From assembly GCA_052400685.1 (NCBI GenBank), contig JBQTGJ010000004.1: DNA of 64,000 nucleotides. One strand, 5' to 3'. The stretch is from CAZHHH01 sp052400685. GTDB taxonomy: Bacteria; Bacteroidota; Bacteroidia; Bacteroidales; Marinilabiliaceae. Numbering within the stretch: position 1 is the stretch's first letter; each line of letters starts with the position of its first letter. The notes under the pieces are model-generated. The model made no database searches, was not told where the DNA came from, and saw only the letters and a program-made list of their open reading frames with translations. Shown one piece after another: positions 43,078-53,383 of the stretch. The translations under genes were made by a program, and so were the position numbers.

Positions 43078-46047
43078 ATGAAAAATCTACTCACCTTCAT
43101 ATTTCTACTGGCTTGTTATAACCTGACTGGTCAATACTATTCCTCAGGCAACGATCCGGCCCGATTAAAATGGAAACAAATAAAAACCCCGGTGGTTCGC
43201 CTTGTCTTTGAAGAGAGTATGCAGGAACGGGCTGAACAACTCGCTGCTTTCATGGATAGCATTGCCCCACAAGTAACAGGGGCTCATAAAATAAACCCAC
43301 GAAGAATTGATTTGCTGTTGCACAACCAATCCAGCTACTCCAACGGCTTTGTAACATGGGCTCCACGACGAAGTGAATTTTATACGATGCCGGGGCAATC
43401 CAATGGTTCCATAGAATGGCTTAAGCATCTGGGCATTCACGAATATCGCCATGTGGTACAAATCAGTCAACTAAACCAGGGCTTCACCCGGTTTGCCAGT
43501 ATATTTACAGGCCAACAAGCTCCGGGAGCTGTGTTGGGCTTATACCTGCCCCTCTGGTTTCTGGAAGGCGATGCCGTCATCACCGAAACGACACTCACCA
43601 ACAGTGGGCGCGGTCGATCCTTTGAATTTAACAACGAAATCAAGGCTCAATTACTTGAAAAAGGTCGCTACTCATATGACAAAGCCTACCTGGGCTCCTA
43701 TCGCGATCAGGTCGCAAATTATTACAAGATGGGCTATTTATTCGCTGGACTGGCACGGCAAAAATACGGCCCGGAACTGTGGGAAAACGCCCTCTCCAAT
43801 ACCGGTCGCAACAGCCCGTTTATCAACCCGTTTAACCGAAGCCTCCGAAAGCAAACAGGATTCAACAAAAAACAATTATACAATCAACTGTTTGACCAAC
43901 TGCAACACAACTGGCAAGATGAAAACAACCATCTTGTCACAACCAGTTATAAACCTGTTAACATTTCAGACAACGATTATCTCAACTACAAATACCTGAC
44001 AGCCATCGACGACAGTGCGATAATAGCTCAACTGGAGGGCCCCGGCATCAGATCACAGATAGTACAAATTAACCCGGCCACAGGCAGCACCCAAACACTG
44101 GTTTACACCGGAGACCGGGAAGATGAGCCTGTCAGTGCCAACCAAAGCATGGTGATCTGGTCGGAATTGCGAAGTCATCCACGGTGGGAAAATGAAATAT
44201 GGTCTGTCATACGCACTTATAACCGACAAACTCAAAAATCAAACACCATTCATCTGCACCGCCATCTCCAATCCCCGGCCATTCACCCTCAGCAAAACAT
44301 CATTGCTGCTGTAGAAGCCAAAACTGACTATCGCTTTTTTATAACAATAATTGACGCCCAAAGCGGCCAAATAATTAAAGAAATTCCCACACCAAACAAC
44401 TACTATCCTTTTACACCAACCTGGAATGCCAATGGGCAAAACCTCGTCTGTCTTTTACTTACCAACAAAGGTAAAGCCATTTATTCGCTGAATCCCAACA
44501 ATGAAAAATGGCAGGAAATAACCACTCCTGACTACGATGAGAAACGCTATCCCATTCAAAAAGAGGACACCATCTGGTATGTCGCCAAAGGAACTGTCAG
44601 CGATGAAATATTCAAACTTGATCTGACCGACAATACCACCACATGCCTAACCTCATCGGCATTTGGCGCCTCCTACCCTACCATTTTGCCCAACGGGAAC
44701 CTTGTGTACAGCCGGTATGACAGCAACGGATACCGACCTGTTCTCTATTCGGAAAGCAACCCTCCGGCAGCAACTAAAAACGAATCGTTCATTGATCGTT
44801 TAGCCAAAGATTTATCCAGACAAGAACCAACGGTTGATGTTTCTAAAAATAATAATACAACCAATTACAAAGTTCAGAATTACAGCAAGTGGAATCTCTT
44901 TAACCTGCACAGCTGGGCCCCTACTTATATCGATTTCGACCGTAGCGAATTGTATACGGGCCTGTCGGTGATGTCACAAAATCTTTTGGGAACAGCCATC
45001 GTGTCGGCCGGCTATAACGGTGACCCATCAAAAAAACATGAAAAATACAATCTGAATTTCTCCTACCGCGGTTGGTTCCCGGTTTTTGATCTCATTCTTC
45101 GAAAAGGCGACGAACAATATGAGCAAAATGGGCTTTATCAAATAGGATCAAAAACATACAAAATCGACACCAATCAACAATTGAACTATCTGACTCTAAA
45201 AACCGGCGTCACCATACCGTTAAATCTGAGTCGTAATAATTACAACCGATCATTAAGTATCAGTGCCCGTTACACCCTCGAAAGCCGCTCCGGAATAACA
45301 TACCCCATGCAGGAATATCTGAATATTGAGGGCAAAACAATCCCCACCAACAATTTCGTAACTCAATCCATCCCGGCCATTGATTTTCAAGGCATGCAAT
45401 ACGCCCTTTATTTTCACAATCTACGGCAGGGCAGCACAAGAGATGTGACCTACCGCCATGGACAGGCCATTAGTCTCTCTTATCGAAATTCGCCATGGGG
45501 AAACTACCAAAATGGATCAATAGTCGGTCTCATTTCAAAAATTTACATACCGGGACTCTTCAAGTACCACGCGATTACCATAAACAATGAATTTCAGCAC
45601 ATTAAAAATGGCGACTGGGCCGGCGAATCAGACAATTATAAATATTATTACCGCTACAGCAATTTACTGAGTTACCCCCGCGGCTACGCCTCAATCTACA
45701 GCGATGACTTATACATTTTTAGATGCACTTACCAGATGCCTCTGTGGAATCCGGATGTTGCCATCGGCAGCCTGGTATATCTCAAACGTTTACGTCTCAA
45801 TATTTTTTATGATCAGGCAATGGGAAGTTATAAATTAACGCGGGTTGATAATCAACCGGATGAATCGTTTACGATATCGCCTGCCTCGTTGGGAGCTGAA
45901 ATTTATGCCGACACTCATTTCTTCAGATTTATTATGCCTTTTAGTGTAGGCTTCCGGACAGGCTACAGAACCGAAGACCAACAATGGTTTGGAGAGTTTA
46001 TTCTCAGCAATAGTCTATCCGGATTTTTGGTTAATAAGAACAGATAA
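43078..46047 (+). CDS. Large exported protein: HExxH peptidase-like, beta-propeller and outer-membrane barrel regions
   Basis: 989-residue protein with a signal peptide (about residues 1-18). Residues 20-280 resemble gluzincin peptidases: HEYRH at 121-125 with Glu-163 in WFLEGDA, the usual zinc-binding pair plus third ligand. Residues about 290-600 look like a TolB/WD40-type propeller (repeats such as AIIAQLEGPGIRSQIVQINPATGS, WNANGQNLVCLL, YVAKGTVSDEIFKLDL). Residues about 640-989 are strand-rich and end in SNSLSGFLVNKNR, like a membrane barrel. Such a peptidase-propeller-barrel layout is not one I can name; it could act at the cell surface. Alone between two non-coding stretches. Confidence 0.68.
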   Translation: MKNLLTFIFLLACYNLTGQYYSSGNDPARLKWKQIKTPVVRLVFEESMQERAEQLAAFMDSIAPQVTGAHKINPRRIDLLLHNQSSYSNGFVTWAPRRSEFYTMPGQSNGSIEWLKHLGIHEYRHVVQISQLNQGFTRFASIFTGQQAPGAVLGLYLPLWFLEGDAVITETTLTNSGRGRSFEFNNEIKAQLLEKGRYSYDKAYLGSYRDQVANYYKMGYLFAGLARQKYGPELWENALSNTGRNSPFINPFNRSLRKQTGFNKKQLYNQLFDQLQHNWQDENNHLVTTSYKPVNISDNDYLNYKYLTAIDDSAIIAQLEGPGIRSQIVQINPATGSTQTLVYTGDREDEPVSANQSMVIWSELRSHPRWENEIWSVIRTYNRQTQKSNTIHLHRHLQSPAIHPQQNIIAAVEAKTDYRFFITIIDAQSGQIIKEIPTPNNYYPFTPTWNANGQNLVCLLLTNKGKAIYSLNPNNEKWQEITTPDYDEKRYPIQKEDTIWYVAKGTVSDEIFKLDLTDNTTTCLTSSAFGASYPTILPNGNLVYSRYDSNGYRPVLYSESNPPAATKNESFIDRLAKDLSRQEPTVDVSKNNNTTNYKVQNYSKWNLFNLHSWAPTYIDFDRSELYTGLSVMSQNLLGTAIVSAGYNGDPSKKHEKYNLNFSYRGWFPVFDLILRKGDEQYEQNGLYQIGSKTYKIDTNQQLNYLTLKTGVTIPLNLSRNNYNRSLSISARYTLESRSGITYPMQEYLNIEGKTIPTNNFVTQSIPAIDFQGMQYALYFHNLRQGSTRDVTYRHGQAISLSYRNSPWGNYQNGSIVGLISKIYIPGLFKYHAITINNEFQHIKNGDWAGESDNYKYYYRYSNLLSYPRGYASIYSDDLYIFRCTYQMPLWNPDVAIGSLVYLKRLRLNIFYDQAMGSYKLTRVDNQPDESFTISPASLGAEIYADTHFFRFIMPFSVGFRTGYRTEDQQWFGEFILSNSLSGFLVNKNR

Positions 46048-46076
46048 AAAATGCCGTAACAATTATTTTAAAAATT

Positions 46077-47339
46077 TTAAACAGGAGACGGCAGATCGCC
46101 CCGATGCAACTCAATGACAGTAATTTCGGGCGGCATACCAACCCTTGCCGGCATTCCAAGATAACCCAAACCGCGGTTTACATACAAAAATTTATTGCCT
46201 TCGCGATAAAGACCAGCCCAGCGCTTTTGAACATATTTGGCAGGACTCCACCTAAAGTCGCCTTTTTCAATGCCAAATTGCATACCGTGGGTATGGCCCG
46301 ATAACGTTAAATCATAAAAATTCTGTGGCAACACTTTTAAATCCCAATGGTCAGGATCGTGAGACATCAAAATATTAAAAGGCTGATCTTCTATTCCACG
46401 AGTGGCTTTAGCAATATCGCCCTTTTTAGGATGATGGCCCAACCCCCAATTTTCAACACCTGCCAAACCTATGGTTACACCATTCCGCGAAAGCGTGACT
46501 GATTGGTTACGTAAAAGAGTGAAACCCAACTTTTGATGTCCGGCCACGATGCCCTCAAAATTATGCTGCTTGGCTTCAGTCGACGGCCAACGACTATAAT
46601 TGCCATAATCGTGATTACCCAAAATAGAATATTTACCCATAGGCGCCTTCAGAGGCAAAAAATAGTGTTCCCAACCTTTCAGCTCGCCCGCAAAGTTATT
46701 CACCAAATCACCTGTAAATAAAATTACATCCGGTTTCTGCTCATTAATAAGCGCCACAGCATCGGCCAATGGGGCACGGTTACTACCAAAACTTCCCAGA
46801 TGAAGATCCGAAATCTGAACTATTTTCAAACCATTGAAGGCTGAAGGTAGATTGGGAAACGACATTTTTATGTGACGGGTATAAAAGGCATAACGTCCTT
46901 TAAAAACCCCAAACAACAAGGACACGAAAGGCGCGGTAGCCATTATAATACCTATCTGACTCAGAAATTTTCGTCGTGTAATTTTCGGATAGTGGTGTTT
47001 CTTCTCACGGGCCCGGCGGCGCACAAAAAAATCAAATAAAACATCAATGCAAAGGAAAAAAGCAATAACAGCCTTAGGCGCATAAACCAAAGTAGCAAAA
47101 AAAATAAAATAGCTGGACAGCCTATAAACCGAAGCATCTGTAGCAATTGGTACTTTAATAACAGCGTATAAAAGCCCCAAAATGGCTATCACGGGCAACA
47201 CAAAAAACAGAAACAGACGTATCCACTCTCCGGCTTTTGTCTGTCCCACTTTTGATCTTTGCCATTGACGAGCCAGAAACCAATCCAATAAAAAAATCAG
47301 AAAAGCAGCAACCACCAAAAAAGCCAAATGTATCTTCAT
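46077..47339 (-). CDS. Membrane-anchored metallophosphoesterase (YkuE/YaeI type)
   Basis: 420-residue protein with several N-terminal hydrophobic segments (about 4-22, 35-60, 74-100, 126-146 in the longer frame) and a calcineurin-like phosphoesterase domain in the last 265 residues. Metal ligands: VQISDLHLG, LFTGDLVNN, LGNHDYGNY, LMSHDPDHW and LSGHTHGMQFG. The positively charged segment ahead of the domain (RRRAREKKHHYPKITRRKFLSQ) may be a twin-arginine-like or cytoplasmic loop. Related enzymes hydrolyse UDP-sugar or lipid phosphates at the membrane. The ATG at 47339 is used instead of a TTG at 47345. A full promoter box lies about 70 bp upstream. Confidence 0.9.
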   Translation of the reverse strand: MKIHLAFLVVAAFLIFLLDWFLARQWQRSKVGQTKAGEWIRLFLFFVLPVIAILGLLYAVIKVPIATDASVYRLSSYFIFFATLVYAPKAVIAFFLCIDVLFDFFVRRRAREKKHHYPKITRRKFLSQIGIIMATAPFVSLLFGVFKGRYAFYTRHIKMSFPNLPSAFNGLKIVQISDLHLGSFGSNRAPLADAVALINEQKPDVILFTGDLVNNFAGELKGWEHYFLPLKAPMGKYSILGNHDYGNYSRWPSTEAKQHNFEGIVAGHQKLGFTLLRNQSVTLSRNGVTIGLAGVENWGLGHHPKKGDIAKATRGIEDQPFNILMSHDPDHWDLKVLPQNFYDLTLSGHTHGMQFGIEKGDFRWSPAKYVQKRWAGLYREGNKFLYVNRGLGYLGMPARVGMPPEITVIELHRGDLPSPV

Positions 47340-47406
47340 TCGCAAGTTTCCTCATCTATTGACGTGTCAGCACAAAAAACACAAACACCTCAAAATAATT
47401 CAGTTG

Positions 47407-47440
47407 CAAAGTTACAACAACTTATGCTCTTACCTTCAAA
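47407..47440 (-). promoter_or_regulatory. Promoter of the metallophosphoesterase gene
   Basis: CAAAGTTA (47407-47414) reads TAACTTTG on the minus strand, with CAAA at 47437-47440 as -33 TTTG, 22 bp apart. Both consensus parts are present, the best promoter in the window. Confidence 0.65.
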
Positions 47441-47492
47441 CAGACGTTAAGGTTACCTAAATGAAACCTAAATTTGTTAACAAACCCAAATA

Positions 47493-47537
47493 GTGCTTAT
47501 CTGTGAAATCAAACTCCCGAGTTTAGGGGACAGGCAC
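47493..47537 (+). mobile_element. 45-bp deleted copy of the interspersed element
   Basis: Starts GTGCTTATCTGTGAAATC, ends TTTAGGGGACAGGCAC, so only the ends are left. Flanks CAAATA (47487-47492) and TAACTA (47538-47543) agree at four of six bases. Confidence 0.65.
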
Positions 47538-47927
47538 TAACTAGAGTGGTTGATTTAATTGGAATCGCTTAAAATTTGAAGAATTGTTGACACATTAAAT
47601 TAATGAGGATACAAAAACATTTAAATTGAAGTTGATTACCCTGTCAAGAAACACTCCTTAATAAATATTTTCAGCAGCGGCATTTTAGTATAATTGAATT
47701 TTACTACGATTGACATTATTGCAAACAAATTTGCTCATTGCTTCACTAAAAATAAATTTTTTAACGGATAATAAGGCGTTAATTTGATAAGACCTTCTAA
47801 TTTGTGTAAAATCGAAAAATATTATTCAAACAGGATTATCTAAACGAGCCATGAAAATTGCTTCACTCACAAGAGGATGACTAATCCCTGCGAGTTCCAT
47901 ATGACAACTAAAACAAATTATAAACAG
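47538..47927. other. Non-coding leader before the GH2 gene
   Basis: No gene. AT-rich. A string AATTGTTGACACATTAAATTAATGAGG around 47581 is split here only as a landmark: TTGTTGACACAT at 47584. No TAnnTTTG match was found. In-frame codons upstream of 47928 exist but are not used as the start. Confidence 0.35.
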
Positions 47928-50900
47928 ATGAAAAATACAATTTTAGCTTTCAATAAAAAGAAACTGATCATTTCAATGATAGCCCTTGTTTTTATAGGTT
48001 GTTGGCATACGGAAACCTACTCACAAAGGCAAAAATTTAACTTTAACCATGAGTGGAAACTTTTGGTTGCAGACCCGGATGGGGCAGAGAAATTTGACTT
48101 TAACGACAGCAAGTGGGATGACATCACATTACCATACGCCTGGAATCAGTCCGAAGCTTTTAAAAAAGATATTGTTGATTTGTCAACTGGCATCGCCTGG
48201 TATCGAAAAACATTCAAACTCCCAAAAGATTCTGAGAACAAAAAAGTTTTCATCGAGTTTGAAGGGGTTCGTCAGATGGGTGAGGTATTTGTCAACGGTC
48301 AATTCGTGGGACGAAGTGAGAACGGTGCCATGGCTTTCGGTTACGATCTGACGCCCTATTTGAACCAATACCCCGAAAACAATGTGATTGCAGTACGTAC
48401 CGACAACGACTGGAGATACAAAGAGAAATTAACCGGGAACAGCTTTCAATGGAATAATAAAAATTTTAATGCCAACTATGGAGGGATACCCAAAAATGTT
48501 TTTCTGCATATAACAGATAATATCTATCAAACCCTTCCACTATATTCCTCTCTTGGAACCACAGGCACTTATGTATATGCATCAGACTTTAATATTAGTC
48601 AAAAAAAGGCCGTTGTAAATATTGAGACTCAGGTGAAAAATGAATCTGATCATTCAGTAGATGTTGAACTTGCTGTAGAGATAATGGATCTGGATGGTAA
48701 CAAAGTTGCGGAATTTACGGGTGACAAATACACTTTAGCACGCAATGGTATGCGAGAGCTTCATGCTTCTGATACCATAAAAATTTTAAACTTCTGGAGC
48801 TGGGGATATGGGTATCTATACAATGTATACTCTTCCATAAAAGTCAACGGTGTCGTTGTTGATAAAGTTAAAACACGCACCGGGTTTCGAAAAATCAAAT
48901 TTGCAGACGGAATGATCTACCTTAACGACCGTGTGATCATGATGAAAGGATATGCTCAACGCTCAAGCAATGAGTGGCCTTCATTGGGAATGTCTGTTCC
49001 TGCATGGTTGAGTGACTACAGCAACAGTCTGGTAGTAGAAGGTAATGGTAACATATTCCGCTGGATGCACATTACTCCATGGAAACAGGATATTGAATCT
49101 TTTGACAGGGTCGGGATGATACAGGCAATGCCTGCGGGCGATGCTGAATCGGATGTAACGGGTCGCCGGTGGAGACAACGGACTGAATTGATGCGCGATG
49201 CCATCATCTACAATCGTAACAATCCTAGCATTCTCTTTTACGAGTGTGGTAATGAAAGCATCTCCGAAGCGCACATGGCCGAGATGAAAGCCATCAGGGA
49301 TAAATACGATCCTTTTGGAGGACGTGCCATTGGCAGCCGCGAAATGCTGGATAGCAAAGAGGCCGAATATGGTGGCGAAATGCTTTACATCAATAAAAGT
49401 GCTGACATCCCGATGTGGGCAATGGAATACAGCCGTGATGAGGGTTTACGAAAATATTGGGATGATTTTACACCTCCATACCATAAAAATGGTACAGGTG
49501 GAACTTATAGCCATAATGTGAATGGAAGTAAAATAAAAGATGCTTCATCTTACAACCACAATCAGGACTCACACGCTATTGAAGATGTAATTCGTTGGTT
49601 CGACTACTGGGAGATGCGGCCCGGAACAGGAAAACGAGTTAGCTCCGGGGGGGCCAACATCATCTTCAGCGACACCAACACACACTACCGAGGTGCCGAA
49701 AACTATCGCCGGAGCGGAGAGGTTGATCCAATGCGCATCCCAAAAGAAAATTATTGGGCGCATAAAGTAATATGGGACGGTTGGGTCGACACAGATTCTA
49801 TAAGGGCACACATCATTGGCCATTGGAACTACAAAAAAGGCATTGTTAAAGACATCACTGTTGTATCAACAGCTGCAAATGTAGAACTGCTTGTAAACGG
49901 CAAAAGCTACGGAAGAGGAATTCAACACAAACACTTTTTATTCACCTTTAAGAATGTAGCTTTTGATCCGGGAACAATAACAGCAATTGGTTATGATGTA
50001 AATGGAAGGAAAGTTTGCGAAACAAAAAAAGAGACAGCCGGAGATCCATTTGCGTTAAAGTTGACAACAATACAACGTCCCGGCGGAATGTTGGCCGATG
50101 GGCAGGATGTGACGATTATAGAGGTTGAAGTTGTTGATAAAAAAAGCAAACGCTGCCCCACTGCCATGAACATGATACACTTTGATTTAAAAGGAGAAGG
50201 TGAATTTATTGGTGGTATCGCCAAGGGACCTGATAATTATATTGGTGCTAAAGATCTACCTGTAGAGTGTGGTGTAAACAGAATTTTTATCCGTTCAACA
50301 AAAAAAACCGGGACAATCAAACTTATTGCTGCATCTAAAGGATTAAAATCTGCATCGTTAAATATAGAAACGCATGCCACGGACACCAACCCTCTATCTT
50401 TAGTGTTGCCTGATAATGATCTACCCTCATACATGAATCAAGGGCCAACACCTCAATCACCATCATACAAAGTATCAAGAACCGCCATTGACATCATTGA
50501 TGTGCATGCCGCTTCGAATAATGAAGATGCGCCACTAAGCTTCGATGATAACGAATTAACAGAATGGAGCAACGACGGACAACTGTCAACCGGGATCATT
50601 GAATATGAACTCGAACGGGTTGCCAACATCAACCAAATTGTTGTAAAATTCAGCGGTTGGCGACGGTTAAGCTATCCTATAAGCATCTACATAGATAATC
50701 AACTGGTTTACAGCGGTAATTCTCCACGTTCTCTTGGTTATGTAACATTTGAATTTAAACCAACTAAAGGGAAAAAAGTAAAAATTGCACTTACTGGTGC
50801 TACCGAAGATTACGATAAATTTGATATTGTGGAAATTACAGGAAAAATCGATCAGGCCGGAATAAACAATGCCCCCTCAGCAAAAGGGACATTAAAAATA

Positions 50901-50936
50901 TTAGAGGTTGAATTTTACGAACCTCTAACTGAATAA
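47928..50936 (+). CDS. GH2 family glycoside hydrolase (beta-galactosidase-like), exported
   Basis: 1002-residue enzyme. Signal sequence at residues 10-33 (KKKLIISMIALVFIGCWHTE; the FIGC may be a lipobox). GH2 sugar-binding domain (WYRKTFKLP, FEGVRQMGEVFVNGQFVGR), immunoglobulin-like domain, then the catalytic barrel with acid/base Glu-443 (FYECGNES) and probable nucleophile Glu-500 (MWAMEYS). After about residue 680 come DUF4982-type and beta-sandwich modules and a C-terminal discoidin-like segment (FSGWRRLSYPISIYIDNQLVYSG). A polysaccharide-degrading or glycan-trimming role is likely. No SusC/D genes adjoin. The reading frame is open back to 47877, but the signal peptide starts at 47928. Confidence 0.9.
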   Translation: MKNTILAFNKKKLIISMIALVFIGCWHTETYSQRQKFNFNHEWKLLVADPDGAEKFDFNDSKWDDITLPYAWNQSEAFKKDIVDLSTGIAWYRKTFKLPKDSENKKVFIEFEGVRQMGEVFVNGQFVGRSENGAMAFGYDLTPYLNQYPENNVIAVRTDNDWRYKEKLTGNSFQWNNKNFNANYGGIPKNVFLHITDNIYQTLPLYSSLGTTGTYVYASDFNISQKKAVVNIETQVKNESDHSVDVELAVEIMDLDGNKVAEFTGDKYTLARNGMRELHASDTIKILNFWSWGYGYLYNVYSSIKVNGVVVDKVKTRTGFRKIKFADGMIYLNDRVIMMKGYAQRSSNEWPSLGMSVPAWLSDYSNSLVVEGNGNIFRWMHITPWKQDIESFDRVGMIQAMPAGDAESDVTGRRWRQRTELMRDAIIYNRNNPSILFYECGNESISEAHMAEMKAIRDKYDPFGGRAIGSREMLDSKEAEYGGEMLYINKSADIPMWAMEYSRDEGLRKYWDDFTPPYHKNGTGGTYSHNVNGSKIKDASSYNHNQDSHAIEDVIRWFDYWEMRPGTGKRVSSGGANIIFSDTNTHYRGAENYRRSGEVDPMRIPKENYWAHKVIWDGWVDTDSIRAHIIGHWNYKKGIVKDITVVSTAANVELLVNGKSYGRGIQHKHFLFTFKNVAFDPGTITAIGYDVNGRKVCETKKETAGDPFALKLTTIQRPGGMLADGQDVTIIEVEVVDKKSKRCPTAMNMIHFDLKGEGEFIGGIAKGPDNYIGAKDLPVECGVNRIFIRSTKKTGTIKLIAASKGLKSASLNIETHATDTNPLSLVLPDNDLPSYMNQGPTPQSPSYKVSRTAIDIIDVHAASNNEDAPLSFDDNELTEWSNDGQLSTGIIEYELERVANINQIVVKFSGWRRLSYPISIYIDNQLVYSGNSPRSLGYVTFEFKPTKGKKVKIALTGATEDYDKFDIVEITGKIDQAGINNAPSAKGTLKILEVEFYEPLTE

Positions 50937-50944
50937 TATAAATA

Positions 50945-51086
50945 GTGTTTGTCTACAAAGTCAACTACTTCGTTATGCTCGTCATAAAAACTGTCATTTA
51001 CGAAAAGTAAACTCCTTGATTTTTATGACTTCACAAGCCGTGTATTTGGACTTTATATCTCAAACACTTAGTTTATGGACAGACTC
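50945..51086 (+). mobile_element. Complete 142-bp MITE-like element
   Basis: Starts GTGTTTGTCTACAAAGTC, ends TTTATGGACAGACTC. Flanks are TAAATA on both sides (50939-50944 and 51087-51092), the same hexamer as at 42686. Interior is a strong near-palindrome: CTCGTCATAAAAACTGTCAT faces GATTTTTATGACTTCACAAG. Confidence 0.85.
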
Positions 51087-51116
51087 TAAATATATCCCAA
51101 TTTTGATTAAACCAAT

Positions 51117-51152
51117 AAGGAGTCTCTTTCAATCTTGATAGGGGACTCCTTT
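51117..51152 (+). terminator. Terminator after the GH2 gene
   Basis: AAGGAGTC (51117-51124) / GACTCCTT (51144-51151) followed by a short T-rich tail; lies past the inserted element, so the transcript would include the element. Confidence 0.6.
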
Positions 51153-51532
51153 ATTGATTAAGATTTATCAAGATTGATTCATTGGAGACAAATGCGGCGT
51201 AGGTAACTTTTAATATACTAAATCATTTCAGTGATAATCACGCATTGTCTGCTTCCTTTTTTCTGTAAACTCAGTTACAGGTTGATTCCTAAAAAAAGAC
51301 AATTCAGGATAATAATACCTGTTTCTCAAGGTGGATATTTTTATCTTTGTCTAAAATATCTGGTGCCTGCAAGAAAACCCCTTGTTTTTATGCCTTTGAT
51401 AAGAAAACGTCAAAGACAAGGCTTTAGAAGTTTTTGAAACCCAAAAGTTTACTAATTGTAAATAACTGTTTCAAAAACGAGAATAACGCAGCATTTGGAC
51501 TTTTCTTGCAAAGCCTATCTAATGTAACAAAC
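51153..51532. other. Intergenic region with a degenerate element copy
   Basis: Second inverted sequence CAATCTTGATAGG / TTATCAAGATTG spans the terminator area. From about 51360 to 51515 runs a diverged copy with ends TGGTGCCTGCAAGAAAAC and GGACTTTTCTTGCAAAG, the TTGCAA variant. No gene; it extends up to the LytS start. Confidence 0.5.
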
Positions 51533-52597
51533 ATGACAACAACAAAACCCGATGAGTTTTTATGTATACATGACCCCATATTGCGCAACTCGGTTCCGGG
51601 CACCATCAAAAGAATGGCATTTGTTTCGGCGTTGGGAATTGTGTCCATGCTGCTAATTGGCGAATTACTGGATTTGAGGGGTATTTATCAACGTACCGAA
51701 TCCATAGCCATGGCCGTGTTGGGGCTCAATTTACTCAGTGAGGGGAACGTTCTTATAAATAGAATACTGGACAAAAAACTCCCATGGTACTATCATCTGC
51801 GTAAGCGTATGGCCGTGCAGCTAACAGCCAGTTTTATATGGCTAATGGTTGTCACAACGATGTTTGCCATCCTGGCACCACGCCCTGTTTCCAAAGATTT
51901 TACCTTTGCTTTCATTTTCGGGAACTTCTTCATCATCATCTTTAACAGCGTGCTGTTCTTACGCAGTTTTGCCTATAACTGGCGGCAGTCGCTCATTGAA
52001 AACGAACAGCTTCAGAAAGCCAAATTACATGCCGACTATCTGGCGCTGCAGAATCAACTCAATCCCCACTTCCTGTTCAACAGTTTCAGCGTACTCATCT
52101 CCGAAATAAATTACGATCCGGCCAGTGCTATTGAATTTGCCCGAAAAATGTCGGACGTCTATCGCTATGTGCTTCAGCAACGGGAAAACACGACGGTATC
52201 CTTAAAAGAAGAACTGAAATTTGTAAACGACTTTATGTTTTTACACCAGATAAGAATGGGCCAATCACTATTGCTTAAAACCGACATAGACCTGCAACAT
52301 AAAAACCTGCAACTGCCGCCAATGACCTTGCAGGTACTCATCGAAAACGCCATCAAACACAACCGTGCGACTGAAAAAATGCCATTACAAATAAGCATTC
52401 ACAGCAACGACGACAACACGCTGACGGTAAACAACAATCTGGCTCCCAAATCAACCCCGTTCTCCACCGGCACCGGACTACGAAATATTACCCAACGGTA
52501 CAAACTGCTTACCAGAGAACCGGTATTGATTCAGCATTCTGAAAAATACTTCGCCGTTACATTACCCCTATTAAATGCCGAAAATATCAATCAGTAA
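51533..52597 (+). CDS. LytS-type sensor histidine kinase 2
   Basis: 354-residue membrane kinase. The ATG at 51533 (MTTTKPDEFL) is chosen because the earlier part of the frame lies in repeat sequence. Four hydrophobic segments in the first 165 residues, then the PF06580 phosphoacceptor motif QNQLNPHFLFNSFSVLI and ATPase sequence LPPMTLQVLIENAIKHN and TGTGLRNITQRYKLL. No sensor domain. It is followed 12 bp later by a LytTR regulator, so they form a two-component unit like the one at 17.7-19.5 kb. Confidence 0.92.
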   Translation: MTTTKPDEFLCIHDPILRNSVPGTIKRMAFVSALGIVSMLLIGELLDLRGIYQRTESIAMAVLGLNLLSEGNVLINRILDKKLPWYYHLRKRMAVQLTASFIWLMVVTTMFAILAPRPVSKDFTFAFIFGNFFIIIFNSVLFLRSFAYNWRQSLIENEQLQKAKLHADYLALQNQLNPHFLFNSFSVLISEINYDPASAIEFARKMSDVYRYVLQQRENTTVSLKEELKFVNDFMFLHQIRMGQSLLLKTDIDLQHKNLQLPPMTLQVLIENAIKHNRATEKMPLQISIHSNDDNTLTVNNNLAPKSTPFSTGTGLRNITQRYKLLTREPVLIQHSEKYFAVTLPLLNAENINQ

Positions 52598-52609
52598 AAT
52601 ACAATTGAC

Positions 52610-53383
52610 ATGCAAAAAAAGGTAACCACACTGATCGCTGAAGACGAGATTCCCACCCAGCGTCTTCTAAAAGATATGCTTAAAAAACTCAGACCTCAAT
52701 GGGAAATAGTCGTCTGTACCACCAGTCTTGAAGAAACTCTGGAATGGCTCCAAAACAACCCTCACCCCAATATAATGTTTCTGGACATACAGTTATCGGA
52801 TGGGCTCAGCTTCGAAATTTTTGACCAAATAAAAATACAATCGGCAGTGGTATTCACAACGGCTTATGATGAATATGCTCTAAAGGCTTTTAAAGTTAAC
52901 AGCATCGACTACCTGCTAAAACCAACCAGACCCAAAGAATTAGAAGCGGCCATCCTGAAATACGAACAGTGGTATCCTGGTAACAACATCGACACCAACG
53001 ATATAAAAGCTCTGGCATCGGCCATCACAGAAGGCAAACAAAGTTACCGATCCCGTCTGCTGGTTCCGATGGCCGATGGTTACCTAAAGCTAAACGTAGA
53101 CGATGTAGCCTGCTTTCACAGTTCACAAAAGATTACCACGGCATACACAATACAGGGAAAACCACATATCGTAGACACCACCCTCGAAAAGTTGGAAGAA
53201 GAACTCGACCCCCAAAAATTCACCCGTGCCAATCGCCAGTTCATCCTTAACATCAACGCGATACACCGCATTGAAAACTGGTTCAACGGCAAACTGGTGG
53301 TTAAAATCAATCCCGAGCCCCCCGAAAAGATTGTAGTAAGTCGCGAAAGAGCCCGTAACTTCAAAGAATGGTTAAACAAATGA
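52610..53383 (+). CDS. LytTR family response regulator 2
   Basis: 257-residue response regulator. Receiver: EDEIPTQRLL acidic pair, phosphoacceptor Asp in IMFLDIQLSDGLSF, TTAYDEYALKAF and LLKPTRPKE. LytTR domain: RLLVPMADGYLKLNVDDVACFHSSQKITTAY then FTRANRQFILNINAIHRIENW. It is 12 bp downstream of the LytS gene. No promoter targets are visible; the nearest downstream gene is a Usp, 300 bp away. Confidence 0.93.
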   Translation: MQKKVTTLIAEDEIPTQRLLKDMLKKLRPQWEIVVCTTSLEETLEWLQNNPHPNIMFLDIQLSDGLSFEIFDQIKIQSAVVFTTAYDEYALKAFKVNSIDYLLKPTRPKELEAAILKYEQWYPGNNIDTNDIKALASAITEGKQSYRSRLLVPMADGYLKLNVDDVACFHSSQKITTAYTIQGKPHIVDTTLEKLEEELDPQKFTRANRQFILNINAIHRIENWFNGKLVVKINPEPPEKIVVSRERARNFKEWLNK

